Both the position numbers and the translations under genes were made by a program. DNA of 35,034 nt from Steroidobacteraceae bacterium (GTDB lineage: Bacteria > Pseudomonadota > Gammaproteobacteria > Steroidobacterales > Steroidobacteraceae), in contig JADGHX010000030.1 of assembly GCA_019683695.1 (NCBI GenBank), positions 1-35,034 of the forward strand, in the 5' to 3' direction. The notes below the pieces were generated by a model. It saw only the letters and a list, made by a program, of their open reading frames with translations. It was not told where the DNA came from and searched no databases. Positions 1 through 6,670 of the stretch are shown here, piece by piece (position 1 is the stretch's first letter; each line of letters begins with the position of its first letter).

Positions 1-166
1 AGCGCGGACGGAGCAAGGGTCATTCCTGTGCGCGCGGTGGGGAGTGGCGGGTGTGACGGTGAGCGGGGTGTGCGCGATGGGGGCCTCGGCGATGTGCTTG
101 GGCAAGCTTTGAAGATCAGCGGAAGAAAAACGTTTGGGCGTGTGATAGGCGCGATGTGCCGTGCCG

Positions 167-385
167 GCGAGCGGAGGCGCGTGCAAGAGGGTCCCTCGGC
201 GGCCTACTCGGGCGCGCTGCGAAAATCGCCGCAGACGGCGATTTTCGGCGGTCCCGGCCTCCCCGCTACGCCGCGCCACATGCGCGCGTACCAAGAATTC
301 GTGCAGAGGTGCGCGGCGCTTAACGCGGGGATGCCGGCGCCCGAGACGGCCGCCGAGGGACCCTCTTGCACGCGCCTCCGCTCGC
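167..385. repeat. Inverted repeat pair, 48-bp arms
   Basis: The left arm (167-214) and right arm (338-385) are reverse complements over 48 bases with about two mismatches. They are separated by 123 bases that contain a perfect 10-bp stem with a 6-base loop at 221-246 (GAAAATCGCC / GGCGATTTTC). The 219-bp unit could fold into one long hairpin or be a small non-autonomous element (MITE-like). No transposase, target-site duplication or convincing protein was seen. The open frames through it have no recognisable domain, are biased to Arg/Ala/Gly and are treated as chance. Confidence 0.75.
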
Positions 386-682
386 TGATGGGCCTCTGCG
401 GCGCGAGCCCGGATTGGGAGTGCGTCTCTGCGCGCTGATCGGTCCGTGCGGGCGGGCGCGCGTGGGTGCATGGTGATTTTCGGTGGGTTCGGCGTCGCCG
501 CTACGCATGCATCACATGCGGGCAAACCAAGAATCAATGCAGAGGTGCGCGGCGCTTAACGCGGGGAACGCGGCGCCCGAGACGGCCGCCGAGGGACCCT
601 CTTGCACGCACCTCCGCTCGCTGATGGGCCTCTGCGGCGCGAGTGCGGATTGGGAGCGCGTCTATGCGTGCTGATGGGTCTG
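238..682. repeat. Direct repeat of about 205 bp, two copies
   Basis: Copy 1 (about 238-444) and copy 2 (about 472-682) share a long near-identical core around GAGGTGCGCGGCGCTTAACG and the run to GAGGGACCCTCTTGCACGC. Copy 2 repeats the right arm of the inverted repeat at 574-621, while the left arm exists once. The end of the unit (CTGATGGG..CTGCGGCGCGAG..GGATTGGGAG) is repeated again at about 671-720 and 720-755 with roughly 50-bp spacing. The pattern is one of local tandem amplification. Nothing else was recognised in 1-811. Confidence 0.75.
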
Positions 683-811
683 TGCGGCGCGAGGGCGGAT
701 TGGGAGCGCGTCTCTGCGCGCTGATGGGTCTCTGCGGCGCGGACGCGGATCGAGTGCGCCTTTGATGGCTGACGGGTGCGGCGCCAATCTGGCGCGTGTG
801 TTGGGCTGGGG

Positions 812-1114
812 TTACTCCGTGTAGAGGATCCACGCGAGGGGGAGGCTCACGAGGAGGGCGAGGGTTGCGATGGTGAGGACGGGTGCGGGGAATGCCGCGT
901 ATGTGCTCAACGCGTGTTCGATGGGGTCGGCCAGCAGGTAGGTCGACAGGCTTCCCAGCGCGGCGGCGCTGGCTAGTGTCCAGCGGCGCATGGGTGTGCG
1001 CGCCCATCGTTTCGTGGGCAGGCGCCTCAGCACGGTTTCGGTAAACCCCGAGTCAGGGAGCTCGGGTTCCGGAGATCGCAGCATCTTGTCGAGTTCCCGA
1101 TCCGCGTGGGTCAT
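812..1114 (-). CDS. Small membrane protein, putative anti-sigma-type partner
   Basis: The 100-residue product has a charged N-terminus (MTHADRELDKML), a stretch of about 35 residues ending in an Arg-rich run, then two hydrophobic segments at about 45-62 and 74-97. The start codon overlaps the stop of the upstream sigma-factor gene by 4 bases (ATGA), so the two are translationally coupled. A short cytoplasmic domain with one or two membrane segments directly after an ECF sigma gene is the usual layout of an anti-sigma factor. I see no zinc-binding HxxxCxxC motif, so it is not a ZAS-type protein. The role is inferred from position and topology only. Confidence 0.8.
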   Translation of the reverse strand: MTHADRELDKMLRSPEPELPDSGFTETVLRRLPTKRWARTPMRRWTLASAAALGSLSTYLLADPIEHALSTYAAFPAPVLTIATLALLVSLPLAWILYTE

Positions 1115-1650
1115 GCGAACCTCTTTTGTGTCGTCACATGTTTCCGCAGGGATTCGTGGCCTCGCGCGAGGTCGGATTTTACCGTGCCCAGCGGAACGTC
1201 CAGGGTCTGCGCGATCTCCTGATGGGTCATGCCCTTCTTGTAGTGCAGGTCGAATACGGCGCGCTGGCGCAGCGGCAGCAGGCCGAGAAGGCGCTCGAGA
1301 TCGGACTCTGTGCTCGCACTTTCAATCTCATTGGTGACGGATGGGTGCTGTGATTCGTCCAGCTCCGCGTGCGGGAAGCGCGTGCGTTGATCATTGAGAA
1401 ACGTGTTGTACGCGATGCGGTAGAGCCACGTTGAGAACTTTGCGGTTCCGGCGAACGAGGCCATCGAGCGGTACGCCTTGAGGAACGTTTCCTGCGCGAG
1501 GTCGTCGGCGAGCGCCGCGTCGTTCTTGGTGAGCCTGCGCAGGAAATTGCGCAGCGGCGACTGATGACGCCGAACCAGCAGCTCGAACGCGCTCCGATCG
1601 TCGGTGGCGACGATACGAGCGACGAGCGCGGCATCGCTGTCGATCGCCAT
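1111..1650 (-). CDS. ECF-type RNA polymerase sigma factor
   Basis: This 179-residue protein has the two-domain build of ECF sigma factors. Region 2 lies at about 20-90, including DDLAQETFLKAYRS and the FSTWLYRIAYNTFLND helix that contacts the -10 element. Region 4 lies at about 122-172, with LPLRQRAVFDLHY and the helix-turn-helix MTHQEIAQTLDVPLGTVKSDL that reads the -35 element. It directs RNA polymerase to a small regulon, perhaps including its own operon. It starts on the base next to the stop of the DUF6249-like gene and overlaps the following small membrane-protein gene by 4 bases, forming a compact three-gene operon. The length is normal. The inducing signal is not evident. Confidence 0.95.
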   Translation of the reverse strand: MAIDSDAALVARIVATDDRSAFELLVRRHQSPLRNFLRRLTKNDAALADDLAQETFLKAYRSMASFAGTAKFSTWLYRIAYNTFLNDQRTRFPHAELDESQHPSVTNEIESASTESDLERLLGLLPLRQRAVFDLHYKKGMTHQEIAQTLDVPLGTVKSDLARGHESLRKHVTTQKRFA

Positions 1651-2169
1651 TCAGGTGCCCGGCGTGTCGTCCGACGCGGAGCCCGATCGGCCGTCGATGT
1701 ACCAGGTGACGAACTTGCCGGCGCTGAGGAACAGGAAGATCAGCGCCCAGGCCGCCAGGCGCCAATGGCCTGTCACGAGCCACAACGCCAGACCCAGTCC
1801 CAGCCCCAGGCAGAGGAGCGTGATCGCATGATGCAGATCGTTCCGGCGTTGCGCGGTGGGCGGCAACCGGCGGCCGGACAGCTCGTGGGGGACGGGCAGG
1901 CCCTTCTCGACCAGGCGTTGAATGGTGAGGAGCCGCTCCCGTTCCTGCCGGTGGGCGAAATGGAACGAGACCGCGATCACCCCCAGCACGAACAGCATCG
2001 CCGGGATGACGGCGGCGAGCATCATCCAGTGGGCCGGGGCGCGGGCGACGGCATCGGCTTGTGCCATGGCCAGTACGGGCGCGAGGAGTGCCAGGGCACC
2101 GGCCGACACTCTGGGCAGAAGCTTGTTGCGACGGGATGCGATCACTGCCGAATACCTCGGTGTTGTCAT
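1651..2169 (-). CDS. DUF6249-like inner-membrane protein
   Basis: From the ATG at 2169 the product is 172 residues; a GTG at 2184 would add five, and neither start has a clear ribosome-binding site. Hydrophobic segments lie at about 20-37 (possibly a signal segment, ending near AMAQADAVA), 48-68 and 115-155. A cytoplasmic stretch rich in Arg and Glu (HRQERERLLTIQRLVEKGLP) follows the second segment. This layout and the short amphipathic EKGLP-type helix fit the DUF6249 membrane proteins that often sit next to ECF sigma genes. It is the first gene of the operon and ends one base before the sigma start. It may act as a membrane partner or sensor; its biochemical function is not known to me. Confidence 0.8.
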   Translation of the reverse strand: MTTPRYSAVIASRRNKLLPRVSAGALALLAPVLAMAQADAVARAPAHWMMLAAVIPAMLFVLGVIAVSFHFAHRQERERLLTIQRLVEKGLPVPHELSGRRLPPTAQRRNDLHHAITLLCLGLGLGLALWLVTGHWRLAAWALIFLFLSAGKFVTWYIDGRSGSASDDTPGT

Positions 2170-2184
2170 TGTCCGGTCAGACAC

Positions 2185-2618
2185 CGGAACGGGGGCGTCC
2201 GGATGCAGTCCGCTTCATTGCGCACGCGAGTGTAAGGCGCCGTTGGGTGCCCCATGCCGCCGGTGTCGCGGGATATGTCTCCCTCACTACCGGCTCGGCA
2301 CGTGCCGTGGCGGGCGTGAGTACAGTACCGGGCATGGGCCCACTCCTCCTGCCTGAGCTTGATTCCGAGGCTCGTCCAGACACGCTCTGCTGAATCCGGA
2401 TGGGGCCGGGCGGCGATGGCCCGGCGGTGTGTCGATGACCTGGAGCGACCGCGGGCATCAGGCGAGTCGAGGAACTGGCGCCCCACTAGTTGAGGCATTC
2501 TTGATGCTGATGCCGCGCCGATATCGCCCTGCTCACACATGTCAGTGAGCCCAGGTAACGCCACGATGTCGGAGCGCCGACGCCTCTCAACCGGCGTCAG
2601 CGGCGCCAGGAGGTTCTT
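2185..2618. other. Intergenic region between divergent sigma operon and SDR gene
   Basis: No convincing gene was seen in these 434 bases. They must hold the promoters of the leftward sigma operon and the rightward SDR gene. They contain a perfect 12-bp palindrome (CGGCACGTGCCG) at 2296-2307 and a GTAC-A-GTAC dyad at 2320-2328, both possible regulator sites. The SDR gene has a consensus ribosome-binding site, AGGAGG, at 2608-2613. Confidence 0.5.
2296..2307. promoter_or_regulatory. 12-bp perfect palindrome, possible operator
   Basis: CGGCACGTGCCG is self-complementary and lies about 130 bases upstream of the sigma operon start and about 310 upstream of the SDR start. A 12-bp palindrome can arise by chance in GC-rich DNA, so its role as an operator is only a suggestion. 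Confidence 0.25.
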
Positions 2619-3320
2619 ATGGCAGCGCCCACTTGTGTTGTGGCGGGAGTCGGTCCCGGCAACGGTGCGGCCTTCGCACGCGCATTTGCGCGCGAGGGCT
2701 ACCGCGTTGGACTCATCGCCCGCTCACGTATCACACTCGATCCGCTCGCGGCCGAGCTTCCGGGCTCGAACGCGGTCACGTGCGATGTTCGCGAACCGCG
2801 GGAAGTCGAGGGCGCGTTCGCGCAGCTGCGCGCCTCGCTCGGCCCGATCAACGTGCTGATCTACAACGCCGGGGCGGGGGCTTTCGAGGATCTCGATCGG
2901 GCGACGCCCGAGTCGCTCGAGAGTGCGTGGCGCACGAACGCTCTCGGCCTCTTCGCGGCAACACGCGCAGTGTTGCCCGACATGCGCGCGCAGCACCAAG
3001 GCAGCATCATTGTGATCGGTGCGACAGCGTCGGTCCGCGGAGGCGCCAACTTCCTTCCGTTTGCCGCTGCGAAGGCCGCCCAGCGTAGCCTTGCGCAGTC
3101 CATGGCTCGCAAGCTGTGGCCCGAAGGGATTCACGTTGCTTACGTCGTGCTCGACGGAGTCGTCGACTTGCCTCGCACGCGCCGGGCGATGCCGGACAAG
3201 CCCGAAACGTTCTTTCTGAAGCCGGACGCGATTGCGGAGAGCGTGCTGGCGCTCGTGCGTCAGTCGCCGCAAGCGTGGACGTTCGAGCTCGACCTGCGGC
3301 CCTTCGGTGAGAAGTGGTGA
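2619..3320 (+). CDS. Atypical short-chain dehydrogenase/reductase with Phe at the catalytic Tyr position
   Basis: The 233-residue product has a Rossmann fold with a non-canonical glycine motif, GVGPGNG at 10-16, in place of TGxxxGIG. It also has the CDV motif (55-57, adenine pocket), NAG (83-85) and the Asn of the RTNALG helix. At the active site it reads FAAAK (148-152), so the catalytic Tyr of YxxxK is Phe while Lys152 remains. These traits match the SDR subgroup described as classical SDR c10 (incomplete glycine motif, Phe for Tyr, Lys kept). Whether it reduces a substrate or only binds NAD(P) is unclear. The start follows AGGAGG by five bases. No operon partner is present; it diverges from the sigma operon. 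Confidence 0.9.
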   Translation: MAAPTCVVAGVGPGNGAAFARAFAREGYRVGLIARSRITLDPLAAELPGSNAVTCDVREPREVEGAFAQLRASLGPINVLIYNAGAGAFEDLDRATPESLESAWRTNALGLFAATRAVLPDMRAQHQGSIIVIGATASVRGGANFLPFAAAKAAQRSLAQSMARKLWPEGIHVAYVVLDGVVDLPRTRRAMPDKPETFFLKPDAIAESVLALVRQSPQAWTFELDLRPFGEKW

Positions 3321-3589
3321 GTCCCGCGATACGCCGGGGCTGAGCGATCCGGAAGTCGGCGGGAGTCGTGATATTCCCATCGCTCCGGACGCTCGCTGTG
3401 CTCGTCGCCATGAGCTTCACTTCGAGATCCGTTCCGGTGATCTGAGTCGCTCATCCGCGCGGAGCGCAGCCCGTTAGCGGGCACGGGCAGGGTCGGCCGG
3501 CGCTTGACCATAGGGACACCGAAACCGCCGGCACGTCGTCCGGCGTCGGATCGGGTTCCGCCGCCGGTGTCGCCGGTAAGACCACCGCC

Positions 3590-3724
3590 CGCCTCCGCAA
3601 TCACGGTAGCCACGGCGGCGATGATGCCTACCTTGTCTTCGCCTACGACGGTAACGATGAGCCGGCCGGATGTTCGCTCATGGGTGGCGCTCGATTCGGA
3701 ACCGACGTCAAATGATACAGGCAA
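3590..3724 (-). pseudogene. Remnant of an ACT-domain regulatory protein
   Basis: Read on the minus strand, this piece gives GRLIVTVVGEDKVGIIAAV followed by ATVIAEAGG. This is the first strand and first helix of an ACT domain of the kind found in small UPF0237/GcvR-like proteins (xVTVxGxDxxGIIAxVxxxIAExGxN). After Gly-Gly the frame runs into low-complexity Gly/Thr/Arg sequence with none of the later ACT strands, and no good start codon precedes it. I read it as a truncated or frameshifted relic. The match covers only about 35 residues, so confidence is modest. Confidence 0.4.
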
Positions 3725-4014
3725 CGGGCGCCGGCGAAGCGTAGATCATGCCCGGGCCGGGCTTGTTCGTAGTCGTGAGCGCGGCGCGAAAGTCCGTTGT
3801 GACCGAGCTTGCAATCGTCATGTCGTTTGCGTCGGGCCAGCCAAAGTCGAAGTGCGCAGTATTGACTATTCGAAGCTGCGAGCTGCGCCTCACCTCCGCT
3901 CGTCGCACGCGGTGCTCGCCCCGCACGAGGCATGGACGCTCGCGGGGAATGGGGCGCAAAGAATGAGACACATTTCTGCACGAAAGCACTTCGAATCGGA
4001 GTTCGGCCCACCGT

Positions 4015-4032
4015 GCAGGCTCAGTAGCCTGC
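4015..4032 (+). promoter_or_regulatory. Hairpin immediately upstream of a start codon
   Basis: GCAGGCT, a CAGT tetraloop and AGCCTGC form a perfect 7-bp stem ending four bases before the ATG at 4037. It occupies the place where a ribosome-binding site would be, and none is visible. The stem could hold down translation of the next gene, or the true start could lie elsewhere. Confidence 0.4.
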
Positions 4033-4036
4033 GCGC

Positions 4037-4921
4037 ATGCCATCGCAACTTCACGAAGCCCTCGTGCAGCTGTTCCGCAACGAGCCGACGCTCGCAGCGG
4101 AGCTGATGCGCAGCGCGCTCCACGTGAAGGTGCCGCGCTATGCGGAAGCGCAGGTCGTCTCCGCGGATCTCACAGATATCCAGCCGGCCGAGTACCGTGC
4201 GGATCTGGTCATTCAGCTGGTCAATCGCGCGTCGGTGCTGGGCATCATCCTGGAGGTGCAGCTCTCGGAGGATGAGCGCAAGAGATTCGTCTGGCCGGCA
4301 TACGTGGCGAACTTGCGCGCACGCTTGAAGTGCCCGGTGTGCCTGCTGGTCGTGACAGCGGATGATTCGGTGGCAAGGTGGGCGGCGCAGCCGGTCGAGA
4401 TGGGCGGGTGCTTTCGCTTTGCGCCGTACGTGCTCGGGCCCTCTGGCGTGCCGGAGGTCATCGAGGAGTCCTTGGCATGCGCGAAGCCGGAGCTTGCTGT
4501 GTTCTCTGCGATGGCGCACAGGCGTGATGCGAACACCGAGCGAGCGGTGCGAATTGCGATGGCGGCACAGAGGGCCAGTGCAGCGCTCGACGCGGATCGA
4601 TCGAAGTTGTACTGTGATCTCATCCTGAGTTCATTGAGCGAGGCGGCGCAGCAGGCGCTGGCAGACATGGACGCACGTACGTACGAATATCAGAGCGATT
4701 TCGCCCGGCGATATGTCGCGCAGGGACGAGCAGAAGGACGGGCCGAAGGAGAAGTGCGCGGCCGCGCGGATCTCCTTGCGCGACTGCTGACGCTTCGATT
4801 CGGGCCCCTGAGCGCGGAGGCGCACAGCCGCATCGCCGCGGCATCCATTGCGGAGCTCGATGCCATGGGCGAACGCCTGCTCACCGCACGCACGTTGCAG
4901 GAAGCGCTCGGCCCTGGCTAA
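4037..4921 (+). CDS. Rpn/PD-(D/E)XK-like protein with C-terminal DUF4351-like region
   Basis: The 294-residue product has an N-terminal region (about 1-110) with the marks of a PD-(D/E)XK nuclease-like fold as in Rpn-family proteins: Asp56 in EYRADLVIQL and Glu73-x-Gln75 in GIILEVQL. Gln in place of the usual Lys is common in this group. The middle is helical. The tail (about 225-294) has a charged repeat, QGRAEGRAEGEVRGRADLLA, followed by LLTLRFGPLSAEAHSRI and a LLTARTLQEAL ending, typical of DUF4351-like C-termini. Related Rpn proteins promote RecA-independent recombination, but nuclease activity here is unproven. It stands alone. Two copies of a short repeat flank it, which could reflect mobility. 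Confidence 0.8.
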   Translation: MPSQLHEALVQLFRNEPTLAAELMRSALHVKVPRYAEAQVVSADLTDIQPAEYRADLVIQLVNRASVLGIILEVQLSEDERKRFVWPAYVANLRARLKCPVCLLVVTADDSVARWAAQPVEMGGCFRFAPYVLGPSGVPEVIEESLACAKPELAVFSAMAHRRDANTERAVRIAMAAQRASAALDADRSKLYCDLILSSLSEAAQQALADMDARTYEYQSDFARRYVAQGRAEGRAEGEVRGRADLLARLLTLRFGPLSAEAHSRIAAASIAELDAMGERLLTARTLQEALGPG

Positions 4922-5193
4922 CGCACATCGCCACGCCTGCGGCGCTGTCCGCGGACATGCTTGTCGCGACGAGGCGCACTCCATTCCGAGATCCGTGCCG
5001 GTGATGCTGAGCCGCTCGTGTGGCATGTACCTGTTAAAGCGGCCTGCCGGAAGGCGTGGCTCTGCTCACCTCGAGCGTCAGCTCGTGCGCACCAGCATCC
5101 TTTCTCCAGGCCGCGCAGCCTCGACTGGATGTCGGAATGCGGGCTCATGCTTCGTCCTCTGGGGCGAACCGGCCGAACGCAGGGGAAACGAAG
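4922..5193. other. Intergenic region upstream of GST-like gene
   Basis: Apart from the degenerate repeat at 4984-5017, no gene or clear signal was seen in these 272 bases. An in-frame extension of the GST gene back to 5056 has no family features and is rejected. Confidence 0.4.
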
Positions 5194-5859
5194 ATGACAA
5201 AGCCGCTGATCCCAACGATCACCGCATTCAGGACGTCGCCGGATCGCGGCCGGGGGCTGGCGCGCGACATGCGCGTTCGCTGGGCGCTCGAAGAAGTGGG
5301 CCAGCCTTACGATGTCCGACTGCTTTCATTCAGCGAGATGAAGGAATCGGCGCATCGCAGGCTGCATCCTTTTGGCCAGATTCCAACGTATGAAGAAGGC
5401 GATCTCGCGCTCTTCGAGTCGGGCGCGATCGTCTTGCACATCGCCGAGCGCCACGCGGGCCTGCTGTCCGATGATGCGAACGCGCGGGCGCGCGCAATCG
5501 CTTGGATGTTTGCAGCGCTGAACACGGTAGAGACCCCGATCGTTGAGCGATCGATGGCGACGCTTCTGGAGCGAGACAAGTCGTGGTATGGGGATCGCCT
5601 CGCGATGCTGGACCAGCGCGTCTGTGCACGGCTGAGCGAGCTTTCCGATCGGCTGGGCGACAACGAGTGGCTCGACGGTGCGTTCAGCGCCGCTGACCTG
5701 TTGATGGTGACCGTGCTGCGCCGGTTGGACGGATCGGGTCTGGTGGAGCGATATCCGAACGTCTCTGCCTATGTGGCCCGAGGCGAAGCGCGGCCCGCCT
5801 ACAAGCGTGCTTTCGACGCTCAGCTGGCGGTTTTCACTGCCAACGCATCACCTGGCTGA
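5194..5859 (+). CDS. Glutathione S-transferase family protein
   Basis: From the ATG at 5194 the protein has 221 residues, the usual GST length. The N-terminal thioredoxin-like domain (about 8-88) has the helix RVRWALEEVGQPYDV, the cis-proline in HPFGQIPTYEEGD (Pro64) and the Glu75-Ser76 pair that binds the gamma-glutamyl group of glutathione. The C-terminal helical domain holds the conserved FSAADLLMVTVLRRL with the N-capping Ser/Asp motif. It probably conjugates glutathione to an unidentified electrophile in the cytoplasm. The start was chosen because AGGGGAAACGAAG precedes it and the upstream 46 codons add nothing GST-like. It stands alone. Confidence 0.9.
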   Translation: MTKPLIPTITAFRTSPDRGRGLARDMRVRWALEEVGQPYDVRLLSFSEMKESAHRRLHPFGQIPTYEEGDLALFESGAIVLHIAERHAGLLSDDANARARAIAWMFAALNTVETPIVERSMATLLERDKSWYGDRLAMLDQRVCARLSELSDRLGDNEWLDGAFSAADLLMVTVLRRLDGSGLVERYPNVSAYVARGEARPAYKRAFDAQLAVFTANASPG

Positions 5860-5901
5860 CCAGCGGCCGGTCCGGTTCCAACTTGCCGCAGTAGCATTCA
5901 G

Positions 5902-6018
5902 CGCTGGCAGGTGGCTATCGCTCTGGCGAAGAAGCTCACGAACCACAGTCTGCCGGAGATCGGTGATGCATTTGGTGGGCGCGACCACACCACCGTGCTG
6001 CACGCCTGCAAGCGCACG
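5902..6018 (+). pseudogene. dnaA: Orphan fragment of DnaA domain IV
   Basis: In the frame starting at 5902 the sequence encodes [19 protein letters not shown] followed directly by [18 protein letters not shown]. This is the DNA-binding helix-turn-helix of replication initiator DnaA, with the signature [16 protein letters not shown]. No start codon precedes it. Upstream sequence does not continue as DnaA, and after CKRT the frame reads unrelated residues to a stop at 6049. It is a roughly 38-residue fragment of a protein that normally has about 450 residues. I take it as a dead fragment copied from elsewhere. It sits between the GST gene and the repeat array. Confidence 0.85.
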
Positions 6019-6111
6019 CCGGGGAGGGCAGCGTCTTGCCGAGAGCGATAGCCAATGCAGTCGGCCTTCGCCTCGCGTGGCTAGAAATTGCGGTTCGCGA
6101 GCCCGCGTAGC

Positions 6112-6420
6112 GTCGGTGAAAGCGGCGGAGGCGCGCGCTCTTCTGGCGTCACACGCTCCCCGGCTGCCGATGTCGGCACCAGGCGTCGTCATGTTCCCGG
6201 CTCCTCCGGAGGTGCCGGCTCACGACGATGACACGCGTGGTGTGGGTGAAGCGGCGCAAGTGCGCGCGCTCGTCCGGCGTCATGCGCTCCCGGCTGCCAA
6301 TGTCAGCACCAGGCGTCGTCATGTTCCCGGCTCCTTCGGCGGTTCCGGCTCTCGATGATGACATGCGTGGTGTCGGTGGAAGCGGCGCAAGTGCTCGCGC
6401 TCCTCCGGCGTCATACGCTC
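6112..6420. repeat. Tandem repeat of about 130 bp, roughly 2.5 copies
   Basis: The marker GCGGCGCAAGTG (first copy GCGGCGGAGGCG) recurs at 6122, 6251 and 6382, with periods of 129 and 131 bases. Each copy also carries a TCCGGCGTCA(T/C)-type block, and the first two share CAGGCGTCGTCATGTTCCCG. On the minus strand the repeat is the 3' end of the following small His-rich gene: the ERMTPEERE..HLRRF coding block is present again in downstream copies. The gene's stop (6319-6321) lies inside the array, so the copies beyond it look like non-coding duplicates of its C-terminal segment. Confidence 0.8.
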
Positions 6421-6660
6421 CCAGCGCTCACGCATGCGATGCCGCCAGTGCTGGTGATGGCCGCCTCCTCGCAACCCGCCGACGAGAATGCGGCTGAGCA
6501 CGAGCACCCCCACGGCCTGCCAGAACCCGAGCGTCGGCCCGCCGAAAAGGGAAGGCACGAGCCAGTTCCAGAGCATCATGACCGCAAAGCCGACCACGCC
6601 CACCACGACCACGAGGAATGCCGCGATCTTCAGCGCGTGCCTGATCCAATGCCATCTCAT
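6319..6660 (-). CDS. Small His-rich membrane protein of an ECF sigma operon
   Basis: From the ATG at 6660 (after TGAGGACACAGAA, a good ribosome-binding site) the product is 113 residues. It has a hydrophobic segment at about 9-34, a second at about 45-64 (FWQAVGVLVLSRILVGG), then a soluble tail rich in His and Arg (GGGHHQHWRHRMRERWERM) and a conserved MTPEEREHLRRF helix. Such proteins often follow ECF sigma genes. The His-rich tail could bind metal, or the protein could act as a small anti-sigma partner; neither is shown. The ribosome-binding site overlaps the stop region of the upstream sigma gene (TGA at 6671-6673), so they are co-transcribed. The 3' end has been tandemly duplicated downstream. 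Confidence 0.8.
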   Translation of the reverse strand: MRWHWIRHALKIAAFLVVVVGVVGFAVMMLWNWLVPSLFGGPTLGFWQAVGVLVLSRILVGGLRGGGHHQHWRHRMRERWERMTPEEREHLRRFHRHHACHHREPEPPKEPGT

Positions 6661-6670
6661 TTCTGTGTCC

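Larger units (their letters stand above)
3321..4036. other. Gene-poor decayed region
   Basis: This 716-base stretch has no intact gene I can support. It contains the N-terminal piece of an ACT-like domain on the minus strand (3590-3724), a copy of a degenerate repeat (3421-3452, similar to 4984-5017), and a hairpin just before the next gene. Several frames stay open for over 100 codons in this GC-rich sequence but show no family features. The whole looks like former coding sequence that has lost its frames. Confidence 0.5.
3421..5017. repeat. Degenerate dispersed repeat, two copies (3421-3452 and 4984-5017)
   Basis: TTCGAGATCCGTTCCGGTGA at 3421 matches TTCCGAGATCCGTGCCGGTG at 4984, and the similarity runs on through CTGAGTCGCTC / CTGAGCCGCTC. 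The flanks upstream (CTCGTCGCCATGAGCTTCAC / GCGACGAGGCGCACTCC) are also loosely alike. The copies bracket the Rpn/DUF4351-like gene in direct orientation. They could be an old duplication or the scars of an insertion; the coordinates given span from the first copy to the second. Confidence 0.45.

Noticed and set aside
310-330. GCTTAAC at 318 and again near 554, resembling the RYYYAAC core of an integron attC site
   Set aside because: No matching GTTRRRY partner follows within attC distance and no integron integrase is present.
28-1007. Open frames of 60-157 codons in both strands at the left end
   Set aside because: Their sequence is Arg/Ala/Pro-rich, follows the DNA repeats, and shows no family or ribosome-binding site.
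1564-2235. 223-codon plus-strand frame across the sigma operon
   Set aside because: It is antisense to the sigma factor and DUF6249-like genes and is Gln/Arg/His-rich with no family.
5056-5193. In-frame N-terminal extension of the GST gene
   Set aside because: The added 46 residues have no GST features and the ATG at 5194 has a purine-rich ribosome-binding site.
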